Source: Pseudomonadota bacterium (lineage in GTDB: Bacteria > Pseudomonadota > Gammaproteobacteria > Burkholderiales > Sulfuricellaceae). Taken from it: 57,396 nucleotides of DNA. The stretch is from the NCBI GenBank assembly GCA_021801705.1, contig JAJYXP010000061.1, forward strand, positions 22,677-80,072. Direction: 5' to 3'. The translations under genes were made by a program, and so were the position numbers. The notes beneath the pieces were generated by a model. That model did not search any database. It had not been told where the DNA came from and saw nothing but the letters and a program-made list of their open reading frames with translations. Positions 35,369 through 44,112 of the stretch are shown in pieces (positions within the stretch are counted from its first letter, which is position 1; each line of letters begins with the position of its first letter).

Positions 35369-35973
35369 TTTCCTTCTTCCTTTTTCTCTTCCACGGTGCT
35401 GAAGTCGCAGCGCAGGTTTTCCAGCTCGCGCCGGTAGCCTTCGCCGTCGCCAAAATCCATGAAGCGGCTGTAGCGCGAATGGGCTTGATTTATTCGCTGG
35501 GCGTGCTTGATCGGGCACCAGTACTGCTCGGTGCGCGCCACAATTTCCTTGGTGTAGGAGGCCAGGCCGCTGGCATAGGAGCAGTAGCGGCAGTTGATTT
35601 TTTCGATGCCGTTCAGGTAGGCGAGGTGATTGTGGTCGTAAATCATGAAGTCGCGCCGTTTCACCCTGGGGATGCCGTAAAGGGGAAAACAGATACCCTG
35701 GTAGAGCGTAACGGCCAGATCCAGCAGCAGGAGGATGAAAAAAACGGAATAAATGAACGGCACGGAAACGAGGTGGCGCAGGGGCACATGCAGCAGGTAG
35801 CTTGCCAGGCCGATCTTGAGCTTTTTGTGCTGCAGCAGGACTTCCTGCTCGAAGCGAATTTTCCGGTTCTCGATGCTGAAGCGCAGTTCGGCCCTCTTTT
35901 TGGCCAGCTCTGCTTCGAGCTCCTGTTCGAGACGCCGGATTCCTTCGACGAGCTCGCTGATATTCGGGGGCAT
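35365..35973 (-). CDS. Conserved hypothetical membrane protein with CRYC motif (202 aa)
   Basis: Residues ~1-50 form a coiled coil (EGIRRLEQELEAELAKKRAE). A membrane segment follows (FIYSVFFILLLLDLAVTLYQ, ~75-95), then a soluble region with KINCRYCSYASGLASYTKEI and EQYWCPIKHAQRI, in which three Cys and a His could bind a metal. I recognise it as a conserved hypothetical without known function. It is translationally coupled to the Dabb gene. Confidence 0.75.
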   Translation of the reverse strand: MPPNISELVEGIRRLEQELEAELAKKRAELRFSIENRKIRFEQEVLLQHKKLKIGLASYLLHVPLRHLVSVPFIYSVFFILLLLDLAVTLYQGICFPLYGIPRVKRRDFMIYDHNHLAYLNGIEKINCRYCSYASGLASYTKEIVARTEQYWCPIKHAQRINQAHSRYSRFMDFGDGEGYRRELENLRCDFSTVEEKKEEGK

Positions 35974-36026
35974 CGCTTATCTCCAGGGGTTGCGGAGCAG
36001 GATACTCCAGATACGGCGGTGTTCCG

Positions 36027-36150
36027 CCTAGCAGGCAATCATGTTGAATGTGCGTGATTTTATTGTAGGGCCGAATGCATTCGGCCAAATGTGCGAATGA
36101 ATTCGCACCTACAAAGAACGTACAGTCGTTTAAATTGACTGCCTACCAGG
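36027..36150 (-). repeat. Interspersed repeat, copy B (inverted relative to A)
   Basis: The ends cctagcaggcaatcatg (36027-36043) and tgactgcctaccagg (36136-36150) are imperfect inverted repeats. The centre contains tgcgaatgaattcgcaccta, the complement of copy A. With copy A it flanks the 35072-35973 gene pair. Confidence 0.8.
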
Positions 36151-36402
36151 CTATTTTGTGATCATGATCGTCAAAATCGCCTGCAACTGCTCTGCTACCT
36201 CGCGTCCCAGGGCGGTGAGGTAGCCGCCGTCAACCAGGGTGATCAGCCCTTTGCCGTGCAGGCGCTTCGCCGCGGCGATGACTTCGGGATCGGCGTCCTT
36301 GTGCACCTTGAGCCCCTCCTGCAGGGTGTTGAGGTCGTAGTGGGCGAGGAAATTCATTTCCGATACGAGTTCGGGGGTCAGGCGGGGGATGACGGTCATC
36401 AT
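36151..36402 (-). CDS. TIGR02647 family protein
   Basis: The 83-residue product, LTPELVSEMNFLAHYDLNTL then QEGLKVHKDADPEVIAAAKR and HGKGLITLVDGGYLTALGRE, matches the TIGR02647 family of small proteins with a winged-helix-like pattern. The function is unknown. Two ATGs in tandem are possible starts. It follows the RlmL-type gene on the same strand after 34 bases. Confidence 0.85.
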   Translation of the reverse strand: MMTVIPRLTPELVSEMNFLAHYDLNTLQEGLKVHKDADPEVIAAAKRLHGKGLITLVDGGYLTALGREVAEQLQAILTIMITK

Positions 36403-36436
36403 TTCGGGTCTCTTTCGGTCATTGTTGTCTTAAATA

Positions 36437-37636
36437 TCATTGTGGCACGGATTGGCCGGCAGCTCCATCCGGTCCTGGTGTGCTTTTGGGCTTGCGGTTC
36501 GAGCCCGCCACCATTTCGTATGCGAACAAGCGGCATTCCAGCGCGCCGTTGTAAAGCGGGGTGCGGCGCGAGACCGAAAGCCGTATCAGTTTGGCCAGGC
36601 GCATGTCGGCACTGAAGAAACAGGCGCGCCAGCCGCCGAATTTTTGTTTGAGCAGGTCGCCGAGTCTGGGGTAGAGCTGGGCCAGCGCTTCCTGCTCGCC
36701 GATGCGCACCGCATAGGGCGGGTTGGTGACGATGATGCCGGCGGGTGCGGGTGGCGCGATGTCAAGCATGTTGATCTGCTTCAGGGACACCAGCCCCTCC
36801 AGCCCGGCGGCTTCCAGGTTGGTGCGTGCCGCTGCCAGCGCGGTGCTGGAAACGTCGCTGCCATAAATCGGCAGAGGCTCTTTCGGGCGTTCTGCCGCCA
36901 CGCTCTCCCGGTAAATCCTGTCCCATGCCGCGGCATCGAAATTCTTCAGCTTCTCGAAGGCAAACCAGCGCTCCGCGCCGGGCGCAATGTTGAGCGCCAT
37001 CAGGGCCGCCTCGATCAAAAACGTGCCGCTGCCGCACATCGGGTCGAGCAGCGGCATGCCCGGTTCCCACCCCGCCAGTTTGAGGATGCCCGCCGCCAGA
37101 TTTTCGCGCAGCGGCGCTTCTCCCTGTTCCTTGCGGTAGCCGCGCTTGAACAGCGCCTCGCCGGAAGTGTCGAGGTACAGCATCAACCGGTCGGCGGTGA
37201 GGAAGGCATACACGCGCATGTCCGGCGCGGCGGTGTCGATGCTCGGCCTGTCATTGCAGGCGGCGCGGAAGCTGTCGCAGACGGCGTCCTTGATTTTCAG
37301 GGTGACGAAATCCAGGCTGCGCAGGGGGCAGCGGATGGCGCTGACCTTGACGCGAAAAGTCTGGCCGACATCGAAATAATCCGGCCAGGGCAAGGCGCAG
37401 GCGGTGCGGTAGATGTCTTCCTCGCTGCGATAGGGGCGCTCGGTCAATTTCCACAGAATGCGGCTGGCGATGCGGCTCCCCAGGTTTGCGCGGTAGCACA
37501 GCGCCATGTCGCCGGCGAAGCCCACCCCGCCATCCGTGGGCCGGATATCGCTGGCGCCGAGCACTTTCAGCTCGGCAGCCAGAACCGTTTCAAGACCGCG
37601 CGGGCAGGGGGCGAAGAATTGCTGAATATTTTCCAT
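36437..37636 (-). CDS. rlmL: THUMP-domain RNA methyltransferase (RlmL N-domain-like, m2G)
   Basis: This ~399-residue class I methyltransferase probably forms N2-methylguanosine in 23S rRNA. The N-terminal ferredoxin-like/THUMP region (APCPRGLETVLAAELKVLGA) is followed by LLDPMCGSGTFLIEAALMAL (SAM motif I) and IIVTNPPYAVRIGEQEAL (NPPY catalytic motif). It lacks the second (RlmK) half of the E. coli enzyme, as in many bacteria. I chose ATG 37636 over the ATG three codons upstream. A MITE-like element begins 15 bases before this start codon, so it may have changed the promoter. Confidence 0.88.
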   Translation of the reverse strand: MENIQQFFAPCPRGLETVLAAELKVLGASDIRPTDGGVGFAGDMALCYRANLGSRIASRILWKLTERPYRSEEDIYRTACALPWPDYFDVGQTFRVKVSAIRCPLRSLDFVTLKIKDAVCDSFRAACNDRPSIDTAAPDMRVYAFLTADRLMLYLDTSGEALFKRGYRKEQGEAPLRENLAAGILKLAGWEPGMPLLDPMCGSGTFLIEAALMALNIAPGAERWFAFEKLKNFDAAAWDRIYRESVAAERPKEPLPIYGSDVSSTALAAARTNLEAAGLEGLVSLKQINMLDIAPPAPAGIIVTNPPYAVRIGEQEALAQLYPRLGDLLKQKFGGWRACFFSADMRLAKLIRLSVSRRTPLYNGALECRLFAYEMVAGSNRKPKSTPGPDGAAGQSVPQ

Positions 37637-37650
37637 AGCCGTCATATTAT

Positions 37651-37810
37651 CCCAGAAACGGCTATTGAAACCGCAAAGGCGCCAAGATCGCCAAGAGATT
37701 CATGCTGTTACAGGATGCGGCCAGCCATCGGGTGATTGGGCTAACCCGGTCTTTTCTTCGCCATTACTTGGCGTCCTTGGCGTCTTGGCGGTTTAACTGC
37801 TTTTTATGGG
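37651..37810. mobile_element. MITE-like element, ccgccaag word type, with 5-bp target duplication
   Basis: The ends are cccagaaacggctattgaaa and, on the complement, cccataaaaagcagttaaac. attat is duplicated at 37646-37650 and 37811-37815. The body consists of ggcgccaagatcgccaag repeats facing cttggcgtccttggcgtctt. The following 140 bases up to tal hold nothing I can identify. Confidence 0.75.
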
Positions 37811-37951
37811 ATTATCTCACTGGATGATCGCCGTGGGATGGGGGGGGAACCGCGTAGCTGCTGCGTTAACCGAAGGGCGCCAATCGCTTGACAGGGCGGT
37901 CGAGGAACTTCGTTCCGGCATCGTCAGGGACTTGCGGGCGCATTCCCAACC

Positions 37952-39031
37952 TCACCCCATCAGCCCCAGCAGCTTGTCGTAAGCTTCTACAAACGATCCT
38001 ACCCCTTCGGCCTGTAGTTGTTCGCCTGCATCGGCCAGGTTGATGTCCAGCGCGGCCAGCGCGGCCGCCTGCTGCAGCGCTTCTTCCAGGCCGGTGTCCA
38101 CGGTGCGGGCAACCTTGCCGTGGCGGCGGAAGGCGGCCAGTGTCGCGTCCGGCACGGTATTCACGGTTTCCGGGCCGATCAGGGGCTCGACGTAGAGCAG
38201 ATCGCTGTAGGCCGGATTTTTGGTGCCCGTGCTTGCCCACAGGGGATACTGTGGACGCACGCCGAGGCCGGCGAGCCCGGCGAAGTCTGCGCCGTGGAAC
38301 ATTTCCCGGTAGCGCCGGTAGGCGATTTTGGCCATGGCAACGGCGCTCTTGCCGCGCAGGCCGAGCGCTTCCGGCGTGCCCAGGGCATCGAGTTTTTTGT
38401 CCACCAGGGTGTCCACCCGGCTCAGGAAAATGCTTGCGACCGATTTGAGCGCGCGCGGGTCGCCGCCCCCGTCCACCCATCGGCGGGCGCCTCGGATGTA
38501 GGCCTGGCCCACGGCATTTTCGTGGCGTACCGAGAACATGAGGGTGACGTTGACGTTGATGCCTTCCGCCGTGAGCCGTTCAAAGGCGCGGATGCCCGCC
38601 GCGGTGGCGGGCACCTTGACGAGCAGGTTGTCCCGCGCCACTTCGGCCTTGAGGTGCCTGGCCGCGGCTACAGTGCCGTCCTCGTCGTGGGCGAGGTGGG
38701 GCGAAACTTCCAGGCTGACGTAGCCCGTGTCGCCGGACGTCGCCTGATGGACGGCGCGGAGCATGTCGCAGGCGGCGCGGATGTCGGGAATGGCGAGTGC
38801 TTCGTAGCGGGCCTCGGCGTCCATGGCGCTAGCCTTGAGTCGTTCCAGGTCGTCCTTGTAATAAGGGCTTTCCGAGACTGCCTTGTGAAAAATGGAAGGG
38901 TTGGAAGTGACGCCGTTCACGCCATCCTCCTCCACCAGGCGCTTTAGCGCCCCTTCTTGCAACAGGGTGCGGGAGAGGTTGTCGAGCCAGATGTGCTGGC
39001 CTTGTTCCTTGACGGCAAGGAGAGGGTTCAT
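37952..39031 (-). CDS. tal: Transaldolase
   Basis: Transaldolase transfers dihydroxyacetone units between sugar phosphates in the pentose-phosphate pathway. The 359-residue protein has GVTSNPSIFHKAVSESPYYK, the Schiff-base Lys in NLLVKVPATAAG, and LWASTGTKNPAYSD with the family's C-terminus. ATG 39031 is preceded by AAGGAACAAG and gives the usual MNPLLAVKEQGQHIWLDNLS start. A longer frame to 39151 exists. It contains a 24-bp near-copy of the HIWLDN codons (see 38978-39073) and is more likely leader than protein. Confidence 0.93.
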   Translation of the reverse strand: MNPLLAVKEQGQHIWLDNLSRTLLQEGALKRLVEEDGVNGVTSNPSIFHKAVSESPYYKDDLERLKASAMDAEARYEALAIPDIRAACDMLRAVHQATSGDTGYVSLEVSPHLAHDEDGTVAAARHLKAEVARDNLLVKVPATAAGIRAFERLTAEGINVNVTLMFSVRHENAVGQAYIRGARRWVDGGGDPRALKSVASIFLSRVDTLVDKKLDALGTPEALGLRGKSAVAMAKIAYRRYREMFHGADFAGLAGLGVRPQYPLWASTGTKNPAYSDLLYVEPLIGPETVNTVPDATLAAFRRHGKVARTVDTGLEEALQQAAALAALDINLADAGEQLQAEGVGSFVEAYDKLLGLMG

Positions 39032-39073
39032 GTCTTGTTCCTTTGTGCTGTTGTCGTGCCAGATGTGCCGGCC
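38978..39073 (-). repeat. 24-bp direct repeat straddling the tal start
   Basis: 38978-39001 and 39050-39073 match at 22 of 24 positions (gttgtcgWgccagatgtgcY) and are 72 bases apart. One lies in codons 11-18 of tal, the other in the leader 19-42 bases upstream of the ATG. It may be a partial duplication or a paired regulatory site. Confidence 0.6.
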
Positions 39074-39275
39074 GGATTTCCCGGTGTCAACAAGAGGAAG
39101 ATGCACGGTTCGACCCTCGCCGGCAATGGTTGGTTCATTGCCATGCAGCATAGCGGCGGGGTGTGACGCCTATATGACAGGCTGGGCCATCATGCCTGGG
39201 GCGCTTCTCATGGAATCACCGCGAGGTGTTCGCGACCAGTCTGCCGCTTCAGAGGTCAGTCAGTGGGGCGCTACC

Positions 39276-39824
39276 CTATCCCCGCCGGTAATTTCCCGCC
39301 AATCTGACATAATGCCCGGCCGAATAAGAAAAGTGCGCCAGCTCTTCCCCCGTGAGCGGACGTACCCGCTTCGCCGGGCGGCCCAGATACAAATAACCGC
39401 TTTCCAGTATCTTCCCTTCCGGCACCAGGCTGCCCGCGCCGAGCAGCACGTTCGGTTCCAGCACGGCCCTGTCCATCACGATGGCGCCCATGCCGATCAG
39501 GCATTCGTCGCCGATGGAGCAGCCGTGCAGGATCACGTTGTGGCCCACCGTTACCCGGTCGCCGATCAGCAGCGGCGCCCCGTCCGGGTTTTCCGGGCGG
39601 CGGTGGCTGACGTGCAGGGTGCATAGGTCCTGGATGTTGCTGTCGGCGCCGATGCGGATGGCATTCACGTCGCCGCGCACCACCGCATTGCACCAGATTG
39701 AAGCGCGTTCGCCTATCGCCACGTCGCCGATGATCTGCGCGCTGGGGTGGATGTAGGCCGATGCCGCGATTTGGGGGGCGCTGCCCTGATAGGGCGCGAT
39801 ATTAGTGCCGGCTTGATTTCGCAT
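39276..39824 (-). CDS. Gamma-class carbonic anhydrase-like hexapeptide protein
   Basis: The ~182-residue protein is a left-handed beta-helix of hexapeptide repeats (ASAYIHPSAQIIGDVAIGER). Zinc-ligand histidines appear as LHVSHRR and VTVGHNVILHGC, as in YrdA, PaaY and CamH proteins. Many of these have weak or no carbonic anhydrase activity. The start is uncertain: ATG 39824 gives the normal length, while ATG 39854 would add ten residues. It is divergent from prlC across about 70 bases. Confidence 0.87.
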   Translation of the reverse strand: MRNQAGTNIAPYQGSAPQIAASAYIHPSAQIIGDVAIGERASIWCNAVVRGDVNAIRIGADSNIQDLCTLHVSHRRPENPDGAPLLIGDRVTVGHNVILHGCSIGDECLIGMGAIVMDRAVLEPNVLLGAGSLVPEGKILESGYLYLGRPAKRVRPLTGEELAHFSYSAGHYVRLAGNYRRG

Positions 39825-39895
39825 GCTTCGGGCCAATATGAAATTAATGCACATAGTATAATCCCATCCCGTTTTGCCTAACCAGAGATACCCCA

Positions 39896-41944
39896 ATGAA
39901 CCCTTTGCTCGATTTCTCAGGCTTGCCCCGTTTTTCCGAAATCAAACCCGAACACGTCACCCCGGCGATGGACGCCCTGCTGGAAGAGAATCGCGCCCTG
40001 GTGGACAAACTGGCCGCTGATGCCGCCGCCCCTGCCTGGGAGGCTTTCGTGCAGCCGCTGGAAGACGCCAACGAGCGCCTGTCCCGTGCCTGGGGCCAGG
40101 TTTCTCACCTCAATGCGGTGATGAACAGCCCCGAGCTGCGCGAGGCATACAATGCGAATTTGCCGAAAATAACCGCTTATTACGCCGATTTGTCGCAAAA
40201 CCCCAGCCTGTTCGAGAAATTCAAGGTGCTGCACAATGCGCCGTCATTCGAGGCGCTGTCTGCGCCGCGCAAAAAAATGATCGAAAATGAGCTGCGCGAT
40301 TTCCGCTTGGGCGGCGCGGAATTGTCCGCGGACAAGAAAGCGCACTTCAAGGCGATCCAGGAGGAACTGTCTGCGCTTTCGGCCGGGTTCGAGGAAAATC
40401 TGCTCGATGCCACCAACGATTTCTCGCTGCTCGTCGAGGATGAAGGCGAGCTCGCCGGCATCCCCGCCGATGCCCTGCAGGCGGCGCAGGAGGCGGCGCG
40501 GAAAGATGGCAAGGCGGGCTGGAAATTCACCCTGCACGCGCCGTCTTACATGCCGGTGATGCAGTACGCCGAGAACCGCGGCCTGCGCGAGAAAATTTAT
40601 CGCGCTTACGTGACGCGGGCTTCCGAATTCGGCAAGACAGAATGGGACAACACGGCGTTGATCGCGAAGATCCTCAAGCTGCGGCGGGAAGCGGCGCGAC
40701 TGCTCGGCTTCGAGCATTATGCCGAGGTCTCGCTTTCGACCAAGATGGCGCAATCGCCGCAGCAGGTGCTGGATTTCCTCGCCGACCTGGCTGCCCGGGC
40801 AAAGCCCTATGCGGAGCGGGATTTCGAGGAGCTTAAGCAGTTTGCCCGCGATGAGCTGAATTTGTCCGAGCTGGCGGCGTGGGACGTGGCCTATGCTTCA
40901 GAAAAACTGCGGCTCAAGCGCTATGCCTTTTCCGACAACGAGGTGAAGCAGTATTTCCCGGAAACCGAGGTGCTGCCCGGCATGTTCAAACTGGTGGAAA
41001 CGCTCTATGGGCTGAGCATTACACAAACAGAAGCGCCGGTGTGGCATGAAGATGTGCGCTTTTATACCCTAAAGGACCGCAACGCCGAGCCGGTCGGACA
41101 GTTCTATCTCGATCTTTACGCCCGCGACCATAAGCGCGGCGGCGCCTGGATGGACGACGCCATAACCCGGCGCAGAAAAAATGGCGAGATCCAGGTTCCG
41201 GTGGCTTATCTCAACTGCAATTTTTCAGCGCCTGTCGGCAGCCACCCTGAAGGGCACAAGAAGCCGGCGCTGTTCACTCACGACGAAGTGATTACCCTGT
41301 TCCACGAATTCGGCCACGGCCTGCACCATCTGCTCACGCGCATCGAGGATATGGGCGTGTCGGGCATCAGCGGGGTGGAGTGGGACGCGGTGGAGCTGCC
41401 CAGCCAGTTCATGGAAAACTTCTGCTGGGAATGGGAGGTGGTGCGGCATATGGCCAGGCATGTGGATACGAACGAGCCCTTGCCACGCGAGCTGTTCGAC
41501 AAAATGGTCAATGCCAAGAACTTCCAGAGCGGCATGCAGACTGTGCGCCAGATCGAGTTCTCGCTGTTTGACATGCGCCTGCATTACGATTTCGACCCGG
41601 AAAGCGGCAAAACCGCGCTTCAGTTGCTGGACGAGGTCCGCCGCCGTGTCGCGGTGCTCTTCCCGCCCGAATACAACCGTTTCCCGAACAATTTCTCGCA
41701 CATTTTCGCCGGCGGCTACGGGGCGGGCTATTACAGTTACAAGTGGGCGGAAGTCCTGTCGGCGGATGCCTACAGCCTGTTCGAGGAAAACGGGGTGTTG
41801 AGCCCGGAGGTCGGCCACCGCTTCTGGAGCGAAATCCTCGGCGTGGGCGGCAGCCGTTCGGCGCTGGAGTCGTTTACCGCCTTCCGTGGCCGCGAGCCGA
41901 GCATCGAGGCTTTGCTGCGCCATAGCGGAATGACCGGGCTTTGA
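39896..41944 (+). CDS. prlC: Oligopeptidase A (M3 zinc metallopeptidase)
   Basis: This 682-residue cytosolic enzyme degrades short peptides and cleaved signal peptides. HEFGHGLHHLL (His470, Glu471, His474) is the zinc site, and GVEWDAVELPSQFMENFCWE supplies the third ligand, as in the M3 family. The N-terminal MNPLLDFSGLPRFSEIKPEH is typical. A promoter-like tagtataat lies just upstream on the shared intergenic segment with the carbonic-anhydrase-like gene. Confidence 0.95.
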   Translation: MNPLLDFSGLPRFSEIKPEHVTPAMDALLEENRALVDKLAADAAAPAWEAFVQPLEDANERLSRAWGQVSHLNAVMNSPELREAYNANLPKITAYYADLSQNPSLFEKFKVLHNAPSFEALSAPRKKMIENELRDFRLGGAELSADKKAHFKAIQEELSALSAGFEENLLDATNDFSLLVEDEGELAGIPADALQAAQEAARKDGKAGWKFTLHAPSYMPVMQYAENRGLREKIYRAYVTRASEFGKTEWDNTALIAKILKLRREAARLLGFEHYAEVSLSTKMAQSPQQVLDFLADLAARAKPYAERDFEELKQFARDELNLSELAAWDVAYASEKLRLKRYAFSDNEVKQYFPETEVLPGMFKLVETLYGLSITQTEAPVWHEDVRFYTLKDRNAEPVGQFYLDLYARDHKRGGAWMDDAITRRRKNGEIQVPVAYLNCNFSAPVGSHPEGHKKPALFTHDEVITLFHEFGHGLHHLLTRIEDMGVSGISGVEWDAVELPSQFMENFCWEWEVVRHMARHVDTNEPLPRELFDKMVNAKNFQSGMQTVRQIEFSLFDMRLHYDFDPESGKTALQLLDEVRRRVAVLFPPEYNRFPNNFSHIFAGGYGAGYYSYKWAEVLSADAYSLFEENGVLSPEVGHRFWSEILGVGGSRSALESFTAFRGREPSIEALLRHSGMTGL

Positions 41945-41983
41945 CGTGCCGGTTGTCGGTGCCGGAGTGTTCCGATGAATAAT

Positions 41984-42159
41984 CCTTAAAACCGTAATTA
42001 ACCACGAATGACACGAATGTTCACGAATGAACACAAATAGTTAACAACAAATATCGTCTCACCCAACAGGTGAATCGGGTGAATTTCGTTAATTCCTTGA
42101 TTATTCGTGAACATTCGTGTTTTTTTCGTGTAAATTCGTGGTTAATCGCTTTTTTCAGG
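41984..42159. mobile_element. MITE-like element, ccacgaat word type, with 5-bp target duplication
   Basis: The ends are ccttaaaaccgtaattaacc and, on the complement, cctgaaaaaagcgattaacc. ataat is duplicated at 41979-41983 and 42160-42164. The 176-bp body repeats ccacgaatgacacgaatg and its complements. It lies between prlC and the SH3-domain gene and contains no open frame. Confidence 0.75.
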
Positions 42160-42238
42160 ATAATTTGCAATAAATAACTTGCCATTCCTGTTTTACTTGT
42201 GATATTACTTAAACATATGTCCATAACAAGTTGAGCAT

Positions 42239-42766
42239 ATGAGAGTTTTTCTGTTTTTTCCGATACTGCTGTGGACCGGCGCGGCGCTGGCGCAAACAGC
42301 GCAGGTGGCCGATGTCCCCGGCGTCAACATGCGTAGCGGAAAGGCGGAAAATTATCGCATAATCAGGGTGCTGCCGCCGCGCGCCGAGGTGGAAGTGATC
42401 GAGATCGACCAGGGTTATGCGAAGGTAAAAGCCACGGACGGAGAAGCCGGCTGGGTGCTGCGCAAGCTGCTCGATATCAGCGAGGCGCAAGAGGACAAAG
42501 CCGTGCCCCCGGCAAAATCACCCGAAGTCAAGCAACACCAGGCTGAACTTGAGGCCGCACAGAAAGAGCTGGTAGAAGCGCGGGTAGAGCTGGCAAATCT
42601 GCAGCGCGAAATCGGGCAGATGAATAATCAGCACCCTCAAAACAGCAAAGCGCCGCGTTTCTTTCTTCTGTTGTCGGCTCTGATCGTGTTTGCGGGCGGG
42701 GTGGTGACCGGCATCCTGATCCTTAAGGCCTATTACCGCAAACGTTTGCATGGGCTTCGTATATGA
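42239..42766 (+). CDS. SH3-domain membrane-anchored protein (TIGR04211-like)
   Basis: The 175-residue envelope protein has a signal peptide (MRVFLFFPILLWTGAALAQT), a bacterial SH3 domain (DVPGVNMRSGKAENYRIIRV, ~25-85), a coiled coil (~95-135) and a C-terminal membrane helix (FFLLLSALIVFAGGVVTGIL). The domain order matches the TIGR04211/YgiM group. SH3 domains of this kind bind peptidoglycan or partner proteins in the periplasm. The stop overlaps the next start (ATGA), showing co-translation. Confidence 0.85.
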   Translation: MRVFLFFPILLWTGAALAQTAQVADVPGVNMRSGKAENYRIIRVLPPRAEVEVIEIDQGYAKVKATDGEAGWVLRKLLDISEAQEDKAVPPAKSPEVKQHQAELEAAQKELVEARVELANLQREIGQMNNQHPQNSKAPRFFLLLSALIVFAGGVVTGILILKAYYRKRLHGLRI

Positions 42767-43302
42767 AACTTGCCGTTTTCTTCTGCATTTTCTGTATGTT
42801 CACGGTGTATTCGGCGCAATCCGCCTCCCTCTACCGCTGGGTAGATGCCGATGGCAAAGTGCATTACACCGACCAGCCCCCTCCCCCGAACACCGCCAAA
42901 AAGATCGAGGAGAAGGAAATACACACCCGTTCCGCGGATGATGGCCAACGGCCTTATGCCACGCGTGTGGCGGCGAAGAATTTCCCGGTCACCCTGTTCA
43001 ATTCGGATTGCGGCGAAGTCTGTGCCAAGGCGCGCGCGCATTTGGCGGCGCGCGGCATTCCATTCGGCGAGAAAAACGCCAGTTCACCGGAGGTCGCCGA
43101 GGAACTGAGAAAACTGGTCGGCAGCCTGGTAGTGCCTGTGCTGGCGGTTGGCAGCGTGATTCGCCTGAAAGGTTACGAGGCGTCCGCCTGGGATGCGGCT
43201 CTGGACGAGGCGGGCTATCCCAGGAGTGCGCCGGCGATAGGGTCCAAGCAGAAAGCGCCGGTGCCAGCGGAAGCCAAAGGCGGCGGCGAGGGCAAGCGTT
43301 AA
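42763..43302 (+). CDS. DUF4124 and glutaredoxin-like domain protein
   Basis: The 179-residue protein has a signal peptide ([20 protein letters not shown]), then DUF4124 ([20 protein letters not shown]). A glutaredoxin-like segment follows, with [20 protein letters not shown], a C-x3-C rather than the usual C-x2-C, and [20 protein letters not shown], the cis-proline loop. It probably acts on thiols in the periplasm. It is coupled to the SH3 gene by a four-base overlap and precedes xthA by eight bases. Confidence 0.85.
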   Translation: MKLAVFFCIFCMFTVYSAQSASLYRWVDADGKVHYTDQPPPPNTAKKIEEKEIHTRSADDGQRPYATRVAAKNFPVTLFNSDCGEVCAKARAHLAARGIPFGEKNASSPEVAEELRKLVGSLVVPVLAVGSVIRLKGYEASAWDAALDEAGYPRSAPAIGSKQKAPVPAEAKGGGEGKR

Positions 43303-43309
43303 CCGCCTC

Positions 43310-44071
43310 ATGAAGATTGCTACCTGGAACGTCAATTCACTCAAGGTTCGTCTGCCGCAGGTTCTGGACTGGCTGGCAGCGCATCAGCCGGATGTGCTGT
43401 GCCTGCAGGAAACCAAACTGGAAGATGTGAATTTTCCCGTCGCGGAACTTGCCGCTGCCGGTTATCAGCCGTTGTTCAGCGGCCAGAAAACCTATAACGG
43501 TATGGCGATCCTGAGCAAACTGCCGGCCGAGGAAGTGGCCGTCGGGATCCCGGATTTTGCCGATCCGCAAAAACGCATTCTGGCGGCCACGATAGGCGGC
43601 GTGCGGGTTATAAATCTCTATGTGCCTAACGGCCAGAGCGTGGATTCCGACAAATTCCAGTACAAGCTCGGCTGGCTCGATGCGCTCATGGGTTGGCTGC
43701 GGGATGAGTTGGCGCGTCATTCAAGCCTGGTCGTGCTGGGGGATTTCAACATCGCCCCCGAGGAGCGTGACGTCCACGATCCCAAAGCCTGGGAAGGACA
43801 GGTGCTGTTCAGTCCGCCCGAGCGCGAGGCGTTCCGGAAATTGCTGCAACTCGGTCTCACCGACAGCTTCCGCCTTTTCGACCAGCCGGAAAAATCCTAT
43901 ACCTGGTGGGATTACCGCATGAACGCCTTCCGCCGCAACATGGGGCTGCGCATCGACCACATTCTGCTCAGCGCCGCGCTGGCCAAGACCTGCAAGTCCT
44001 GTGTTATCGATAGGGAGGCGCGCAAGCAGGAGCGGCCTTCCGATCATGCCCCCGTGATCGTCGAGGTTTAG
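43310..44071 (+). CDS. xthA: Exodeoxyribonuclease III family AP endonuclease (second of two)
   Basis: The 253-residue enzyme has [20 protein letters not shown] at the start, CLQETKLED, the metal site [24 protein letters not shown] and the terminal [12 protein letters not shown]. It differs clearly from the copy at 14951, so the two are not a recent duplication and may have different roles in base-excision repair. It follows the DUF4124-glutaredoxin gene by eight bases in the same direction. Confidence 0.93.
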   Translation: MKIATWNVNSLKVRLPQVLDWLAAHQPDVLCLQETKLEDVNFPVAELAAAGYQPLFSGQKTYNGMAILSKLPAEEVAVGIPDFADPQKRILAATIGGVRVINLYVPNGQSVDSDKFQYKLGWLDALMGWLRDELARHSSLVVLGDFNIAPEERDVHDPKAWEGQVLFSPPEREAFRKLLQLGLTDSFRLFDQPEKSYTWWDYRMNAFRRNMGLRIDHILLSAALAKTCKSCVIDREARKQERPSDHAPVIVEV

Positions 44072-44112
44072 CCGTTTCCCGCCGGCTATAACCCCGGCCA
44101 AGCAGCACGCCT

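Noticed and set aside
38978-39151. Longer transaldolase starting at 39151
   Set aside because: The extra 40 residues have no family match and no ribosome site, while ATG 39031 has both a good site and the expected N-terminus.
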